A DNA stretch of 64,000 nucleotides from Mesostigma viride (Eukaryota > Streptophyta > Mesostigmatophyceae > Mesostigmatales > Mesostigmataceae), in the NCBI GenBank assembly GCA_009746045.1, contig RPFO01000156.1:776653-840652 (forward strand). The letters run 5' to 3'. Numbering within the stretch: position 1 is the stretch's first letter; every line of letters begins with the position of its first letter. Positions 34,594-47,800 of this stretch are shown piece after piece. The notes under the pieces are model-generated. The model was not told where the DNA came from and did not search any database. It was given only the letters and a program-made list of their open reading frames with translations. The translations under genes and the position numbers were made by a program.

Positions 34594-34840
34594 CATTCCT
34601 ACTAGAAAGGTGGGTAAACCTGCCATGACCTATACACAGCAGTTGCTGGCCGACGTCGTGGTCCCTGAGCTCAGTTTGAACACCGCCGGCATTTCCTCCC
34701 TCTCTCTTGCTTGGACCGCTATGCAGAACAAGAGGAGGTTGCAGACGATTGTCCAGGCTCACACGCCAGCCCCTGTTCATGGGCAAGCGCCACAACGGTC
34801 TGAAAGTGCCAAAAAACACCCATCTTACTCCTCCTAGCTG

Positions 34841-37800
34841 CACTAATATTCGGATGATGGTCAAACTTGGTGGCTGGCTTCTCCATGGTACCCAGATTTA
34901 CTGTGCCAAGTCACACCTTGGTTGGCCACTTGGTGCTCACAGAATGGTGACGTCCAAAAGCATAAAAAACGCCAAAATTGCCAGTTTTATTCATAATTAA
35001 TTCCACAAACAACACAATTAATGTCGTTTTGACCTGGAAATGGGCAGACACATTAAATATAACATATGCAGCTCAAGTACCAAGTTGCAACCGAAATAGA
35101 GATGGGATGGCCAGAAATTATGCTGTCAACCGTCACAAATACGGTCATTTGGAGCATTTTATGGATCATTAAATGCACCCAACAGTGCAAATGAGCTCAG
35201 ATTAACCTGGAAGTAAGCAAACACTTTACTTGCAACATCTGCAGGCTGGCTGCAAAGTTGCACCTTGATTGAACACCAACTAGTTACATGATTCTGCTGT
35301 CACGCGTCACTCTCGCGCAAAATTTGGATATATAATGCACCACAGGTAGCGCAAATGAGTTCAGACAGAGCTGAAATTTTTAATGCAATTTAAATAGAGC
35401 ATGCTGAACATGATTGCCAAGTATTACCTCAGTCACACCACAGATGACGATGTGTCACAGTGACACGTGACAGCAGCCAACATCATATATATATATTTCC
35501 TTACAAGTTCATACCCCATAACAGTACGAGCTGAGGTAAGGTTGAACTCCAACTTGGTTATCTCCACCCATACATGTGGCATGCACTTCATCATGGAAAT
35601 ACATGAACAGTTGTCTCTTTGATACATCAATAGTATTAACTACCAACATTCCAATGGTGGGGCGTGTTGAGAGAGAGCAACTAGTTGGCAAGTCAAATAG
35701 TGGTTCGAAGCAAACATGGCTGCACACTACATTTGCTTGCAGTTGCTATCTAACATCTCTAGCACATTAACTAGCCAGCTAGCTCGCATGCCAAACAATC
35801 TTCTAAAGGTGCATGGGCATTTTTTTATGTGTTGTTCATCGTGCACCCTGGACTACCAATCCTAGTGAAGCATGGGCTATGCACGGCAGATGGAGGATGT
35901 GGCCATGGGCATGCCATGAGCAGATGCCAGCGAAGGTGCTGGCAGCAGGCAGGTCAGGCAGCAGTAGTGGGATCTAGTGATGCAGAAGAGAGTGGCACAT
36001 GTGGTAGAAAGTAATGCAGATGGCAGTAGTATGGCCAGTGGCACGAGGCAGCGATCATGAAGGCTATCGTTATGCAGATAGACGTTATGGTCTAGCCTTG
36101 AGGTTATGTTGCTACTGCTGCATGATGGAAGGGAAATTTATGTGGCAGGTGGCACGGTACAGCCAACAGTGGTGTAGTGTGCAAACCAACTCATTGGGGT
36201 GGGCTTGTGGTGAAAGCTCTCCATTCAGATTTCCGTGGCAACACACCAGGTCATGATATTCTGTGGTGCTGGCAAGTGGTAGTGACAGATTGATCATGCC
36301 AGTGATTGATAGCAATGGTGAGCAGTAGGGTGCCTTCTTTGATACTACTGGCATTATCTGTTGTGCCAGGTGCCAGCTATGTCAGCTGCCGATGCTGCTA
36401 AATGTGGCCCCAGTTTCTGGTGCTACGATAGAAGAGATGAAGAGGGCCGGCAGGAACTTGTGGCTGCAATCACGATCAAGGCTGCGATGGGCGAAGTCAA
36501 TATGGCAGATTGTGGCAGCAATGGTGCAGGGCCTGGCGTTATCGTTAATGGCAGATTCCATACTGAGTTGTAGGGACACTGCCAGCAGTTACACCAACAG
36601 GCGAGACTCATGGTGGTGGACGTTGCTCCTGGTGGGAGTCTATAATATCTGTCACATGGGTATGCGCACACGATGCACCTGGTGGTCCTCCATGCTAACG
36701 ACAGGAATGTTGGTATTGCTATGCAATCGTGGCACTGCTAACAACGGCGTAACAGTGGTAGGTGTGTTGGGGTGGTGGGGAGTGATGTGGCAGTGGTGTG
36801 GCAGCAAGCACTTTGGTAATCGTTATTGTGATGTTGTTGTGAGCCCGTAGAAGGTGTCCTGGTGAGATTCATGCCTCTGTTGTGCCCGCAACAATATTCA
36901 TCATCATAGGCAGCAACCATATCAAAGACAAATCAGCCCCCTTCCATGTATAGTACTTAATTCTCAGCCTGCTTCAACATATCTGAATGTAACAAGGGCA
37001 ATGAATCCTGGGTTTCCCAAGGCAGCAACAACATCTGCGCACTTCACATACCTGGGCTCCCCCCTGGTTTCTTCGTGCCTCCCAGCCCCAGATCAGAACA
37101 CGCCGCCCATCATTGATAAACATGGTGCATTATAATCTGGCCAAGGAAAGAGGTTGAAATACTTACCAACAGTCCGCTAAAGTGGAGCCCCAGCAGCGTG
37201 TTGTATGGCCTGTGAAAGCTGGATAAGCTCCAGGGTTGCACATCAACACACCTATATGTGCTGACTGTTGAATACAGGACATGTACCTTCTGTTTGTTGC
37301 CTTCAGGCTCAGCTTCCTACGCCATGAATTACACTTGGAAGAATGAACAGGCGCACATCACGCTGTTTGGGGAGGCTGGCCATGGCTTACGTCTCCCTCT
37401 CGAGCAGCGATGCTTGACGAGGCGTCCGGCGTAACATGAACGAGGCGCTTTCACGAGCCTCGGGGAAAGAGACAGGCAGAAAATCTGGAAGGGGAACGGG
37501 GCTGGCTTCACCCTACCTTGGATCCGGATGCCGAAAAAGCAGGTTCCACTGTACAGCGTCGACTCAACCAGCGCAATGCGTATTCATGCTTCATTTCGCA
37601 ACGATCGCAGGCGATATTCAGTGATGAGCGCAGGTCTACACTACAGAGCCAGCAAAAAATCAGGCTGGGCTTCGCTCTAGAAGTTGTTGAAGCGCCCTGC
37701 GCAAATGGGATGACAAAAATGAAAGAAACGAGGGAGTGGCATATTTTTACGTGCGTTGCCATGATCAGCCCCGCACGCACCCTCCGGCAGTTCCAACTGC

Positions 37801-38900
37801 TGCGGCAACGAGGCATTTACAATGGCAGTCGTTTTAACAAAAAGTTTTTCGGTCAAAATTTTTTGAATTAGTCATAGAATCGTGCGAGCGGCTTACCTTG
37901 AACTACACTGTCGCCGTTTTCGATAAGTTTCCGGTGTGACTTTTGGGGGGTCCACTGCAAAATGCAGCGGACCTGACCCGACCTCGCGAAAATGCCCGCC
38001 CTTTTTCTGTTTTCCTGAAAAAATGGACCGATTTCTTTAGGATAAAAAAATATCTACGTGAAGTAGATGAGTTATGAAGGCTCAAAATGAATTCGCTGTC
38101 CGTAATGTGATCTCAGGACGGTCGCTAGGATTTTCACGGCCGCCATGGGTGCTGCGTGACTTTTTGCCTCGTCGTCACCTTCCCGCCCACCAGATTTTCG
38201 GGATCTCGCGCCAATTTGGTGACGGAGTAAGATGGTCGTTTTTGGCGGGGCTCGGACCGTTGTGGCCCCCCCCCCCAGGAGGAAGGGGCGCTTTGCTGAG
38301 TAGAGTAGGTAGGATTTCCTAGATTAGCTTAGAGTTAGCACTTAGCTTAGTTAGGTTTCGCGGCTTCACTCACCTCCATCCATCAAGCAAGGGAATACGT
38401 GCTACATGATCTCCCAACAGCCAGAGAGCCGGTCACGTTATTATAATTTAATTTAATTTAGTTTTAATCCCATGTTCCCCTCCCACTGAGGACTTATGCT
38501 CATGTGACGCAGTCACGTCATACATTAATCAATTAAATAATTCGGAGTGGGGCCTGCATGGCATAGGACCCTCACCTTAACTAATGAATCAATTACTTAT
38601 TAACAACTCATTCATGCAGTAGGAAATGTCCGACATCTCCAAGCTGACGACTGGGACTAAACCTTCCCAGCTTGCCCATATCTTGTGCCTACCTCGGCAC
38701 CTGGCCTCGGCACCTGGTAGCTGTGCGGGCAAGGTGGCCAGCCAGGCCAAGCAGACGATATCTGATGGTATGCAGGATATAATACTGCAAATCATCATAC
38801 TGCTCAATGTTCATATCCAATCATTGCTTCTACCTATTGGAGTGCGGAGGGGTGGCCAAAGAAAACATTATTATTGCATATGAGTGATCGATAAGCCCAC
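34841..38900. other. Intergenic, no recognisable gene
   Basis: About 4 kb of lower-GC sequence with only short frames on both strands. I examined the frames near 35.8-36.9 kb and 37.5-37.9 kb and found no known domain or intron pattern. A (TA)n run lies at ~35486 and AT-rich TTTAATTTAATTTA at ~38445. Confidence 0.5.
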
Positions 38901-39007
38901 GTCAAGGCCGTAGCCACTAGTCTAGCTAGCCAGGCCACGGTCCCAACAGGGGGGCGGCCGGGACATCACATCAACAGGGCCACTTCACCTAGGGGCCAGT
39001 CTTGAGG

Positions 39008-39078
39008 ACCTGGACTTGAACCCCAAACCTGGCCACTCGGCCGCAAGCTGTCCGCATGGCCCCGCCTCTCGTCGCCCC
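39008..39078 (-). mobile_element. tRNA-like A/B-box remnant (possible SINE head)
   Basis: On the minus strand, GCGGCCGAGTGGCC (A-box-like) is followed after about ten bases by GGGTTCAAGTCC, a good Pol III B box, then CAGGTCCTC. The gap is far too short for an anticodon arm, so it is not a working tRNA but a deleted tRNA gene or the head of a tRNA-derived SINE. Confidence 0.35.
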
Positions 39079-39724
39079 CCATGTTCCCTGCTGCTACCAG
39101 CTCCAGCAGTCCAGCCAGGCGGCAATACACGGGGGAAGCCAAAAGTCTCCCCCTAGGGACTCTCCCCCTACCGCCGGCACCCCTTAAGGGGCACGTAAGG
39201 CTGGGGGGGCTTCTTCTCTGCCATGGGGGTGCTGCCCTCGGCAGCCACCCCAGATCACGGGCTCAGCAGAATCTGTGTAAGGTGATTTCCTCACAGGCAT
39301 AGCACATAGGCATAGCCACGAGCCACGAGCCACGAGGTAGCCATGGCTGACGGCGGAGCTCATAGCTTTCATGTTTGGGCCCCAAATTTGGCCGTGAATA
39401 TCACAATCGCTTCGTCTTTCTAAGATGCATACGCTGATATATTTTCCCGAAGCTATCACGCAATATTATGTCGAGCAAACGCAACTCGACGAATCGCAGT
39501 TTGGAGGCTGCGATGAGCCAAGCAAATACGACTGCAGCTTAATGCGCGGCTGCAGTTTCGCCTCCCGGCCCCGCAGGCAGCGGCCGGTGACCCTAGCCAA
39601 GCGTTAGTGGTTCACTCGGCTCCTCCCGCGGCCTCGCCATCGGCTGGCATCGCCTGACCCCAAACGCAGTCGCTCATCCTTTCCACGCGAACCGCGTTTT
39701 AAGCCCTATACTCCTTCCATGTCG

Positions 39725-40790
39725 ACACTTACGAATGGTACAACATTGCCCCGTGCACCGCTATGAAGTGCATTTTCTAAGGGGAGCTTACGCCTCGCTT
39801 CTTGAGCTGTGCATCCACCTTCACAGCATCCACCGCCTCCTCGAACCGGGCGGCGTCGGGTTTACGCAGAGCCGAGAGCTGCTGCTGACGGGCATGTACA
39901 CCCGGCCCGAGCTTCAGCACGTACATGCTTCTCTGCCGGCTCCCTACTCACGAAGTCTGACGGCGAGATCTGGGCTCCATCCATCTCCGCACCCACACTC
40001 CGCTCCATCCTTATGGAAGCCCTCCAGCAGCACGTGCATGACCCCCCTTGCTGCAGACGTGGCAGCATAATTTGGGCGGCAAGCTGGCTTCTGAGCTCCC
40101 TCACATTTTCACCACCGTCACCTCCACCTCCACCTCCACCCTCGATCCTCGCCTCCACCTCCACCGTCGACATCATTAAACCCAGCTCCACGACATCGAC
40201 AAGCGCCTCCACGACCACACCATCGCCATCGAGTGCCTGCAAAACACCGCAGGCATCACCGCCCAGGCGGTGAAGGACATCGCTGCCCAGCCGGCATCTG
40301 CTGCATGGCCCAGCCAGCGATGCTCCTCCCGCCCAGACCTGGGCGGACCTGCTCAAGCACCACACCACCTCCACCACCTCCACCATCGCGGCACAGCTCA
40401 AGCAACAAGCCCTCGACCTCCACGAGGAGGCCGATCGCACCCAGCGCAGCCACAATGTCATCGTCAAGCACTTCGACCAGCCGGCAGACGAGACCTCCGC
40501 GACTCTTCTCACGGCATTTAAGCGCGACATTCTTGCCCCCATGCAACTCCCGGGTGAGCTACGGATGTCAACGATATTTGTTTAAACTTTTGTGTAATTA
40601 TTTTTCTAATGAGATTAGCATAGTACTCCGTGGCATGCCTTTGCGCATGACACGCAAGTACTTACTTACTTACTTACTTACGGATGTTGGCTGCCCGCCT
40701 TCCCCGCGCGCGGGGTAAGACCCCCTGCCACCCCAGCAACCCCGGTCTAGGGAATATAGCAGTAGTGCAGATTAGTAAGGCTTAGCCTAC
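39725..40790 (+). pseudogene. Retrotransposon ORF1-like remnant
   Basis: Broken frames give SDGEIWAPSISAPTLRSIL, then a Thr/Ser-rich stretch, a helical HDIDKRLHDHTIAIE segment, QLKQQALDLHEEADRTQ, and SHNVIVKHFDQPADETSA. A coiled coil followed by an (R)NVIV..G/F motif is the order seen in L1-type ORF1 proteins. At least one stop and frameshifts break it, and it is interrupted by the insertion at 40569. The assignment is tentative. Beyond it (40800-40915) a ~55-bp segment with CCCATGGATG is tandemly duplicated. Confidence 0.4.
40569..40678 (+). mobile_element. Second (TTAC)n-tailed retro-fragment with 9-bp target duplication
   Basis: Matches the 34390-34490 part of the other copy in inverted orientation, from ACGATATTTGTTTAAAC to the TTAC tail, with one indel. 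TACGGATGT flanks it at 40560-40568 and 40679-40687. It is shorter at its 5' end than the other copy, as expected for target-primed reverse transcription. Confidence 0.85.
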
Positions 40791-40919
40791 CACGTGGCCC
40801 CCGCGCATGTGCGCCCATAATGGCCCCCCATGGATGATGCCTTTAGAATTTAGTCACGCCCTGCCTATAATGGGACTCCCCATGGATGTTGAATTTAGCC
40901 AAGCTCTGCCTATGCAGAG

Positions 40920-41700
40920 AGTCACTCTCTGCGCTGAGACGCCATGCCCTGGCTTTTGTATATACATACTATTCTGCGCTGGTTGTCTCCTTGACATAGC
41001 CATGATGATCTTCCACCCCCATGCCAGGCCTCCCTTCCAGGAGCTCTGGAAAGTCATGGTGGAGCAGGTGCCCTTGGTGCACCTAGAGCAGGTTTAGCTT
41101 ACATCCCTACCCTTGCAGGAAGTAGCCCAGAATGTATTAAAAGCCCTATGCCCCTTCTCAGGGATATGTGCTACATGTACTCCCAACGGAGTTATGCTCC
41201 TAATTATTTAATTAATTAATAGCACATATGGGCTGCAAAGAGGCCTGATTGCACATGGCACTGCCACACCCTAAGTATAGCCGGACCGCCCTGGGGTGGC
41301 GCGCGCCCGCCCACTGACCTAGAGGCAAATAGCACCGTGGCGAGCGCCAGCCCGATGACCAAAAGGCCAGTGGTGGTGTGGCGCGTGCCAGCCCACTGAC
41401 CCATGCAAAGGCCAGTGGCGCCGTGCAAGCCCCGGTCCACACTACGCCCCCCTCACTTCTAGTCGGGCTGGGCACCTACTGCGGCCGCCCCTCCCCCTTT
41501 GAGACTTAGTCATAGATAATACGAGCGTGAGCTCACAAACTAAACGCGTGCGTTAAACCTGTAGCCTATAACACAGTGGAGCAGACCGCGCCATCAGCTG
41601 CTTCTCCATAGCTAGCGGGCGTCAGGGATCGCTCTTGACAGTCTTGGGCATAGCTCGATTGAAAACCAGCGCTGACGCATCATGCCAAAGCCCATGCGAG
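40920..41700. other. Intergenic downstream of the ankyrin gene, no supported gene
   Basis: Contains an imperfect direct duplication around 41310 and 41380 (CCCACTGACC..GCCAGTGG) and AT-rich AATTATTTAATTAATTAAT at ~41198. No coding sequence is recognised. Confidence 0.5.
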
Positions 41701-41805
41701 CGCCCATCCAATATCCATGGCCTTAGGAACATCTCCGAGTAAGGAACATTTGTAATGCAGCCCTTTGGTTAATTTTCCGGGAAGGACGGAAGTTATGGAG
41801 AGCAT

Positions 41806-44800
41806 TTACTGGCTTAAATACTCCGCCACATCTCCCCAAGCCATGTCGAGAGCTGTTTTCCCTTCCTGCAACAGACAGCAGGAACGGTACGAAAGTTATG
41901 TGAAGAAAATTATTGTTTGGAAAAAAACTTATCAACAAAAATCAAATGAGATGAACTGCAATGGGATTGGAAAGTGTAGATATTCTTGATGTCTCTTGTC
42001 TCAATTATACATGCTTGATCCCCATAAAACTGCCAAACAAAATGAACAACTATCTATCAGATATGAGAATGATATTATATACTTGATTAAGACTACATGA
42101 TAACAGTCTTGGTGGGTGGAAAACCTGTATATGTAAACAATGCATTAAATGCACAAGAAGCTAGCATTGTAACTAGGCAACCTTGCCGTTTCTGGAACAG
42201 TCTACCAGATTGCACTGCATTTCTGGCTGAAAGGGGGGGGAAGGAGAGAAGGAGAGGGATGCTGTATGCTGAGAATCCTGGTGCGGCTGACCTGGTCACG
42301 CGCATCCACGTCTGCACCACTCGCCACCAAGCACTGGACAACACCCAGGTGGCCGTTCCATGACGCCTGATGCAGCGGGGTTTTCCCATCCTGCATGATT
42401 GATGCGACCAAGGAAACCGGAAAATAAGCGAGGGAGATACAGCCTGCAAATGGGCAATTGCTACTATCGATAAGAAGCCAGGGCAGCGTTACCCCAACCG
42501 ACGATGTATTGCGCAGCAGATCCAGGCCAACATCCCCATAGAGTTCAGGTCTTCAAGGTTACGTAAAGAGGGGAAAACCACATCGTGGTCCTCCACATCC
42601 AACCATACCTTCTTGAATGCACCTTTCACAGAGGCATGTACAACACAAACCAAAGTTACATGTGGCAAAAAACTGCCTCATTGGTTTTGCGTGATCATAA
42701 GTAACTATTACTCATAAGTATGCATGATAGTAACTATCATAAGTAACTATTACTCATAAGTATGCGTGATAGTAACTATCATAAGTAACTATTGCTCATA
42801 AGTATGCATGATAGTAACTATCATAAGTAACTATTACTCGTAAGTATGCGTGATAGTAACTATCATAAGTAAGTAACTATTACTTGCCACAACATCCTTT
42901 GCGTGGTGCCTGCATCTGCTAGTAGCCTTGTCAATTAGTAAAAGAGAGACCTGGTCTTAACAATATCAAAACCTTATTTAACCAATGTATGAGTGAGCAT
43001 ATAAAGCCTACTGGCACCTTATGTAGTTTTAAATATCAAAACCTTATTTAACCAATATATGATGAGCATATAAAGCCTATGTATGATGAGCATATAAAGA
43101 CTACTGGCATATGTAGTTTTAAAAATAAATGTTGCAATAGTAAGGATGGCTGCGTGAGTCTGTTGAGTGCAGGCAACCAAAACGGTTGTGAACAAGCGCG
43201 AAAATTGGAGGGCCAGCCAGGAGGACCCCCAGGGCCAGGCACATTACCTCGGCATTGCACCGAACATGACACTGCCAGACAAAAGAGACAAAATTACGTG
43301 ACATAACACGACACGTTAGCCCAACAACACTACTATACATATAAATGGCGATCATTCTGTCAACAAACACAAAACCGCAGCATGAGAGCACACGTACCGC
43401 CTCTCACAGTGCTGCTACTTAAACAACTTGAACATGTGCCCCTTGTCATCACTTACCCCATCAATGCACATACTGATAGGCAGTACGTCATAACACTTTC
43501 CCATACTGCTGTATCTACATATCATCACTTACCAATTAATGCACATAGGTAGTACGTCATAACACTTTCCCATACTGCTGTATTAACATATCATCACTTA
43601 CCAATTAATGCACATAGGCAGTACGTCATAACACTTTCCCATACTGCTGTATCTACATATCATCACTTACCAATTAATGCACATAGGTAGTACGTCATAA
43701 CACTTTCCCATACTGCTGTATTAACATATCATCACTTACCAATTAATGCACATAGGTAGTACGTCATAACACTTTCCCATACTGCTGTATCTACATATCA
43801 TCACTTACCAATTAATGCACATAGGCAGTACGTCATAACACTTTCCCATACTGCTGTATTAACATATCATCACTTACCAATTAATGCACATAGGTAGTAC
43901 GTCATAACACTTTCCCATACTGCTGTATTAACATATCATCACTTACCAATTAATGCAGATAGGTAGTACGTCATAACACTTGCCCATACTGCTGTACTTA
44001 TATACTTACAGGTTGACCTGGCCGTTGCGAGCCATGCTTGCATATTCTGATCAGCTGCTTGCTTGCATATGCGCAAACCAGGGAGCGAGACGGCATGCTT
44101 GCCCCATAACAAACCGGACGTTGACACATCTATTGCATATCAGACTGCCACCCTACCAACGTTATTTTTACTGTGGGCATTCTTCCACGAGAGGTGTGCA
44201 CAGTGCGCAGCCTTGGGGGACCCGACCTTGTTCCTGCCATTCGACTGAGCACCGTGCACGATGAGGCACCGTGCGATGTCGAGGTGACCCTCGCCCGCCG
44301 CAAGTGCCAGCGGCGTGTTCCCAGCCTGCGTGACGTGATGCCGACCACAACCACATTTCACATGGCGACAATTTACAGCACACCGGATGGTTCCAATGCC
44401 TACCGCATTTTTACCCAAGCATGAGGGGGCCACGACCAATGCAGCAGAGCCTCCCAACAGAGCCTCCCCGCCTGCCTGCCTGCCTGCCTGTTAGCTCATG
44501 TCCCATGCTGCAGTCTCCGCCAGGATTGCGCTGCCACCCCAAAAGGCCGCCCAACCGCGTGGCAGGACTGCTGTCCTCTTGCTAGCAAGGAACTTCAAAT
44601 CATGATGTGCAGGCTTTTCTTCATGCTCAATACAACAGCAACGCTGAAGCTTGAGGCGCAACTGCCAAATCCATGAATGGTTGCAGAAACTGAACTTGAG
44701 TGAATGGAATTAAGATATCGACGCAGCACTGAGCCCTGTAAAAATGACAACCTGAAACCGTAGCTGCTAGAAATGTGGCCAGCAGCTTGCTCGCTCAAAA

Positions 44801-47800
44801 ACTGCATATCAGCATTGCACAAGTAAACATGTGCTATGTGCATTTTCCCCCCAGCCCCATATTTGCGGAAAAAAACGGACAGTATTATAGTCGACCTTTG
44901 TCAGCGATTATGATAAGTAACACTACTATCGTACCCTCCTGGTCAGAATAGGGGTTAAAACCATCGGAAAACAGAGGTAAGCGAAATGGTGCCGAAGTGT
45001 TAAGCCCGCGGCCCACCTTGTTCCGAGATTCCAGTTTGGTGCTGGCAGCCACCAGGCATTTTACTACATCCAATCGACCCTCCCTGGATGCCTCATGAAG
45101 TGCAGTGTTCCCCACCTGCACGATAGTCATGACATGCAAATGGCTGGCCATGAGCCGCAGTGTTAACCGCCCCTTGCCCACCAGTCCCCAACCCGGAGGC
45201 CCTCCCTGTCCCCATTACCCCCACTAATTGTGCACTTACCTCACCGAACTAGCCCGGTCACGCGTGCACCTGCCACCCCATGTGCACTGCACACCCCCAA
45301 CCCTGACTCACCCTCCACCATAGAGGCTACTGTGCGATGCACTAACATGTTCACCGGGATTACCACACTATATTATGCCAGACATAACCCTAGCCGACTC
45401 ACAAGTGCTTGATTGACTCAACATCCTGCGGTAGCATCGCATTACTTCTTGCTTGGTGCACTTGCACGTGGACTCCTGAGCCAAAGCTAAGGAATGAAAC
45501 GTCGACGTCCGTGATAGCATCCACAAAGATATTCACTGTAAAGCGCCCAAGGCGCACAAGGCAAACAACCATGTTTCGCCACCACCAGATTACGTGCCTG
45601 AATGAAAAAGCAGGCAAGCCACATCAAGCTCATCTGCTGACTGCTGCGCGGCAGCCATAACCTCAAGCTCTGAAGCTATAGCTAAACAAGGCACCCCCCA
45701 ATGTGTGGTGGTAAACGTCTGCTTCAGTGTTGTGACTCTGAAGAGCAAACTCTGCCAAAAAAAAGTAAAACAGTGGGGTTTTGTGACTATAGCCAACTAA
45801 GTGCTTACTAAGAAGCAACGCCTGTCACAGAGCAAGCGTGTCCAACCAAGGCGATACAAGACAAACTAACTACAAAGCATGGCAAGGATGAATCACGTGC
45901 CAGGTTTGCCAGGGTAGCAGGGGCCCTTGCCTGCAGCTCTGGCCAGCGTGCCTGGAAGGTTGCCCAAATCAGCAGCAACAATCACGCATTTACAGGACAC
46001 TGGATGGGGGTAACATGCGTAGTAGACACATTCTACGTGCACAGTTAATGCAGTCCACAGCTGCCTGCCGCCACATTTGCGCACAGAAAAGCTCGTGAGA
46101 ACACGGCTAGGCTTGCTGACAACTGCACGGCAGGATCGCAAGACTGGCCTCGTCAGCAGCGTCCTTGTCAGCGCCGCCGATGATGAGCTCCTCAACCACG
46201 CCCAGGAAACAGTTCTCCGCCGCGAGGTGCAGCGGCGTATGTCCGCTCTGCATACAACCACCGCAGGGTTTTGCCAGGTGGACCTGTGAGGAGGAGTTGC
46301 ATGGGTGCCCTGTGTACACCACAGCATCCAGCATCGAGCTTGTAAAGCACGGCCATAGTGCAATAAAGCCTGGCCGGGCACATGAGGACTTGGTTGGCTC
46401 GGTCGAGGATGTGGGATCCCTACTAAAACGAGGGTCCAAAAGGCGCCAAAGAATCGGCAGGCATACTTGTGCAAATCCACAGCAGGAAGGGACTGGGAAG
46501 CAGAGGCGGTGGAAACATGTTAACAATGGCATGTTACCAACAAAGGCATGTTACCAAAGGCACTATGCAGGTACGCAACAGGCACGTGGAGGAAAGCTCG
46601 GGCGCCATAGTAATGAGCAAAGGTGAAGAAGCTCAGGGAGAAAAAGCAGTCAAGAAGATAAGGGTGTTTGGGGGGCACCAGCTGGGTGGATATATGCAGC
46701 GATGGCACACGAGCACAGGCCTGGATAGCACCGTCATGCATCCACAGCATCAGTAGCCAGGAAAAGAACATTTGTTGGGTGGCAAGCTACCTCCACATGA
46801 GTTTCATGTCACAAAAGGTGCTTGCTTGGTGGGAGTGGGAACGTAAGCCACATAAATGGAACAAAATGATGCAGGCTCTACTCGATAAAAAGGGTTTTCT
46901 GGGTGGGAAAAGGAACGTAAAGGGTGTCTTGTACATCATCATTGGCCTTCTTATCCCATTGGTCCTTGCATGAGAAACATGCAAGTTGTAGTGGGAGGGG
47001 GAAGCAGCCTGGCATGTCCCCCCAAGCAATGGCTGGATCATGAGGCTGACCTGGTCACGCGCATCCACGTCGGCACCACTCGCCACCAAGCACTGGACAA
47101 CACCCAGGTGGCCGTTCCATGACGCCTGATGCAGCGGGGTCCTGCCAACCTGCACAAGGCAACCAAGATCTCATAGTGAAAGGACAGAGACTTTCAGGAA
47201 CTGTGAAGCAGTGGGCCTTTGGAGTGAATGGAGGCAGCAAAGGCAAGACCAGAGACCACTATCGCACTGTCCCTTTTCCGAGCATACCCGAGGGAAGTTC
47301 AAAAATCGTGGTGCGTACGAGCTTGCCATAGCTTTCTTGCATCCACGTGTGCGAAGAACACTGCTCAGAGTCGCAACATTTATTAGGGCGTCATGAGCTG
47401 CCACGTCATCACCGCCCGGTGATGCTTTCCACCAACACCAACCATATTCTTGGGATAAATCATGCGGTGCCCCGCTCTGCAGGAGGTACCAAACGAGATC
47501 AAGGTGAGCCTCGCCAACTGCCAGCGCCGGCGGTGTGTCCCCAGCCTGCATGCACGCCGCCATGCAGACCATGGTGCGACTCGGAGGTGAGTTCGCTACC
47601 TTATGGTCAAGGAGACAACCAGCGCATTACGTTAGCCATGCCATGATTCCAACGCTACCTTATGGTCACCACTAACGTTCAGTTTTACAACGAGAATTCT
47701 CGGGGTAAAGATTACTGCAGAGGGAAACTTGGACAAATGCTGCTAAAAAGATCGTCAGCACCAAGGGGAACAGTCGTCAGCTCAGGCTGCACAGAGCCCT

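Larger units (their letters stand above)
33051..34840 (+). pseudogene. 5'-truncated LINE (L1-like) reverse-transcriptase remnant
   Basis: Reads DLIYADDTTLIVG (RT catalytic YADD), then WAVGLEISVKNKAVVIGA and YRLDGTEVPNVRS after a hAT insertion. Further on come VLTVLAYYGAEAWMLT, RLDGTVTSMLRQV, EIRQRRIAFVGHLAR and, after a second insertion, WRPKDIPTRKVGKPAMTYTQ. This order is that of the C-terminal half of L1-like ORF2. There is an in-frame TAG before YRLDG and a frameshift near 33900-33980 (YLG-equivalent region), so it is dead. Nothing upstream of the YADD block is present. Confidence 0.82.

Noticed and set aside
35800-37900. Possible small genes in the 60-150 codon frames
   Set aside because: No domain, codon bias or splice pattern resembling the neighbouring real genes; overlapping frames on both strands.
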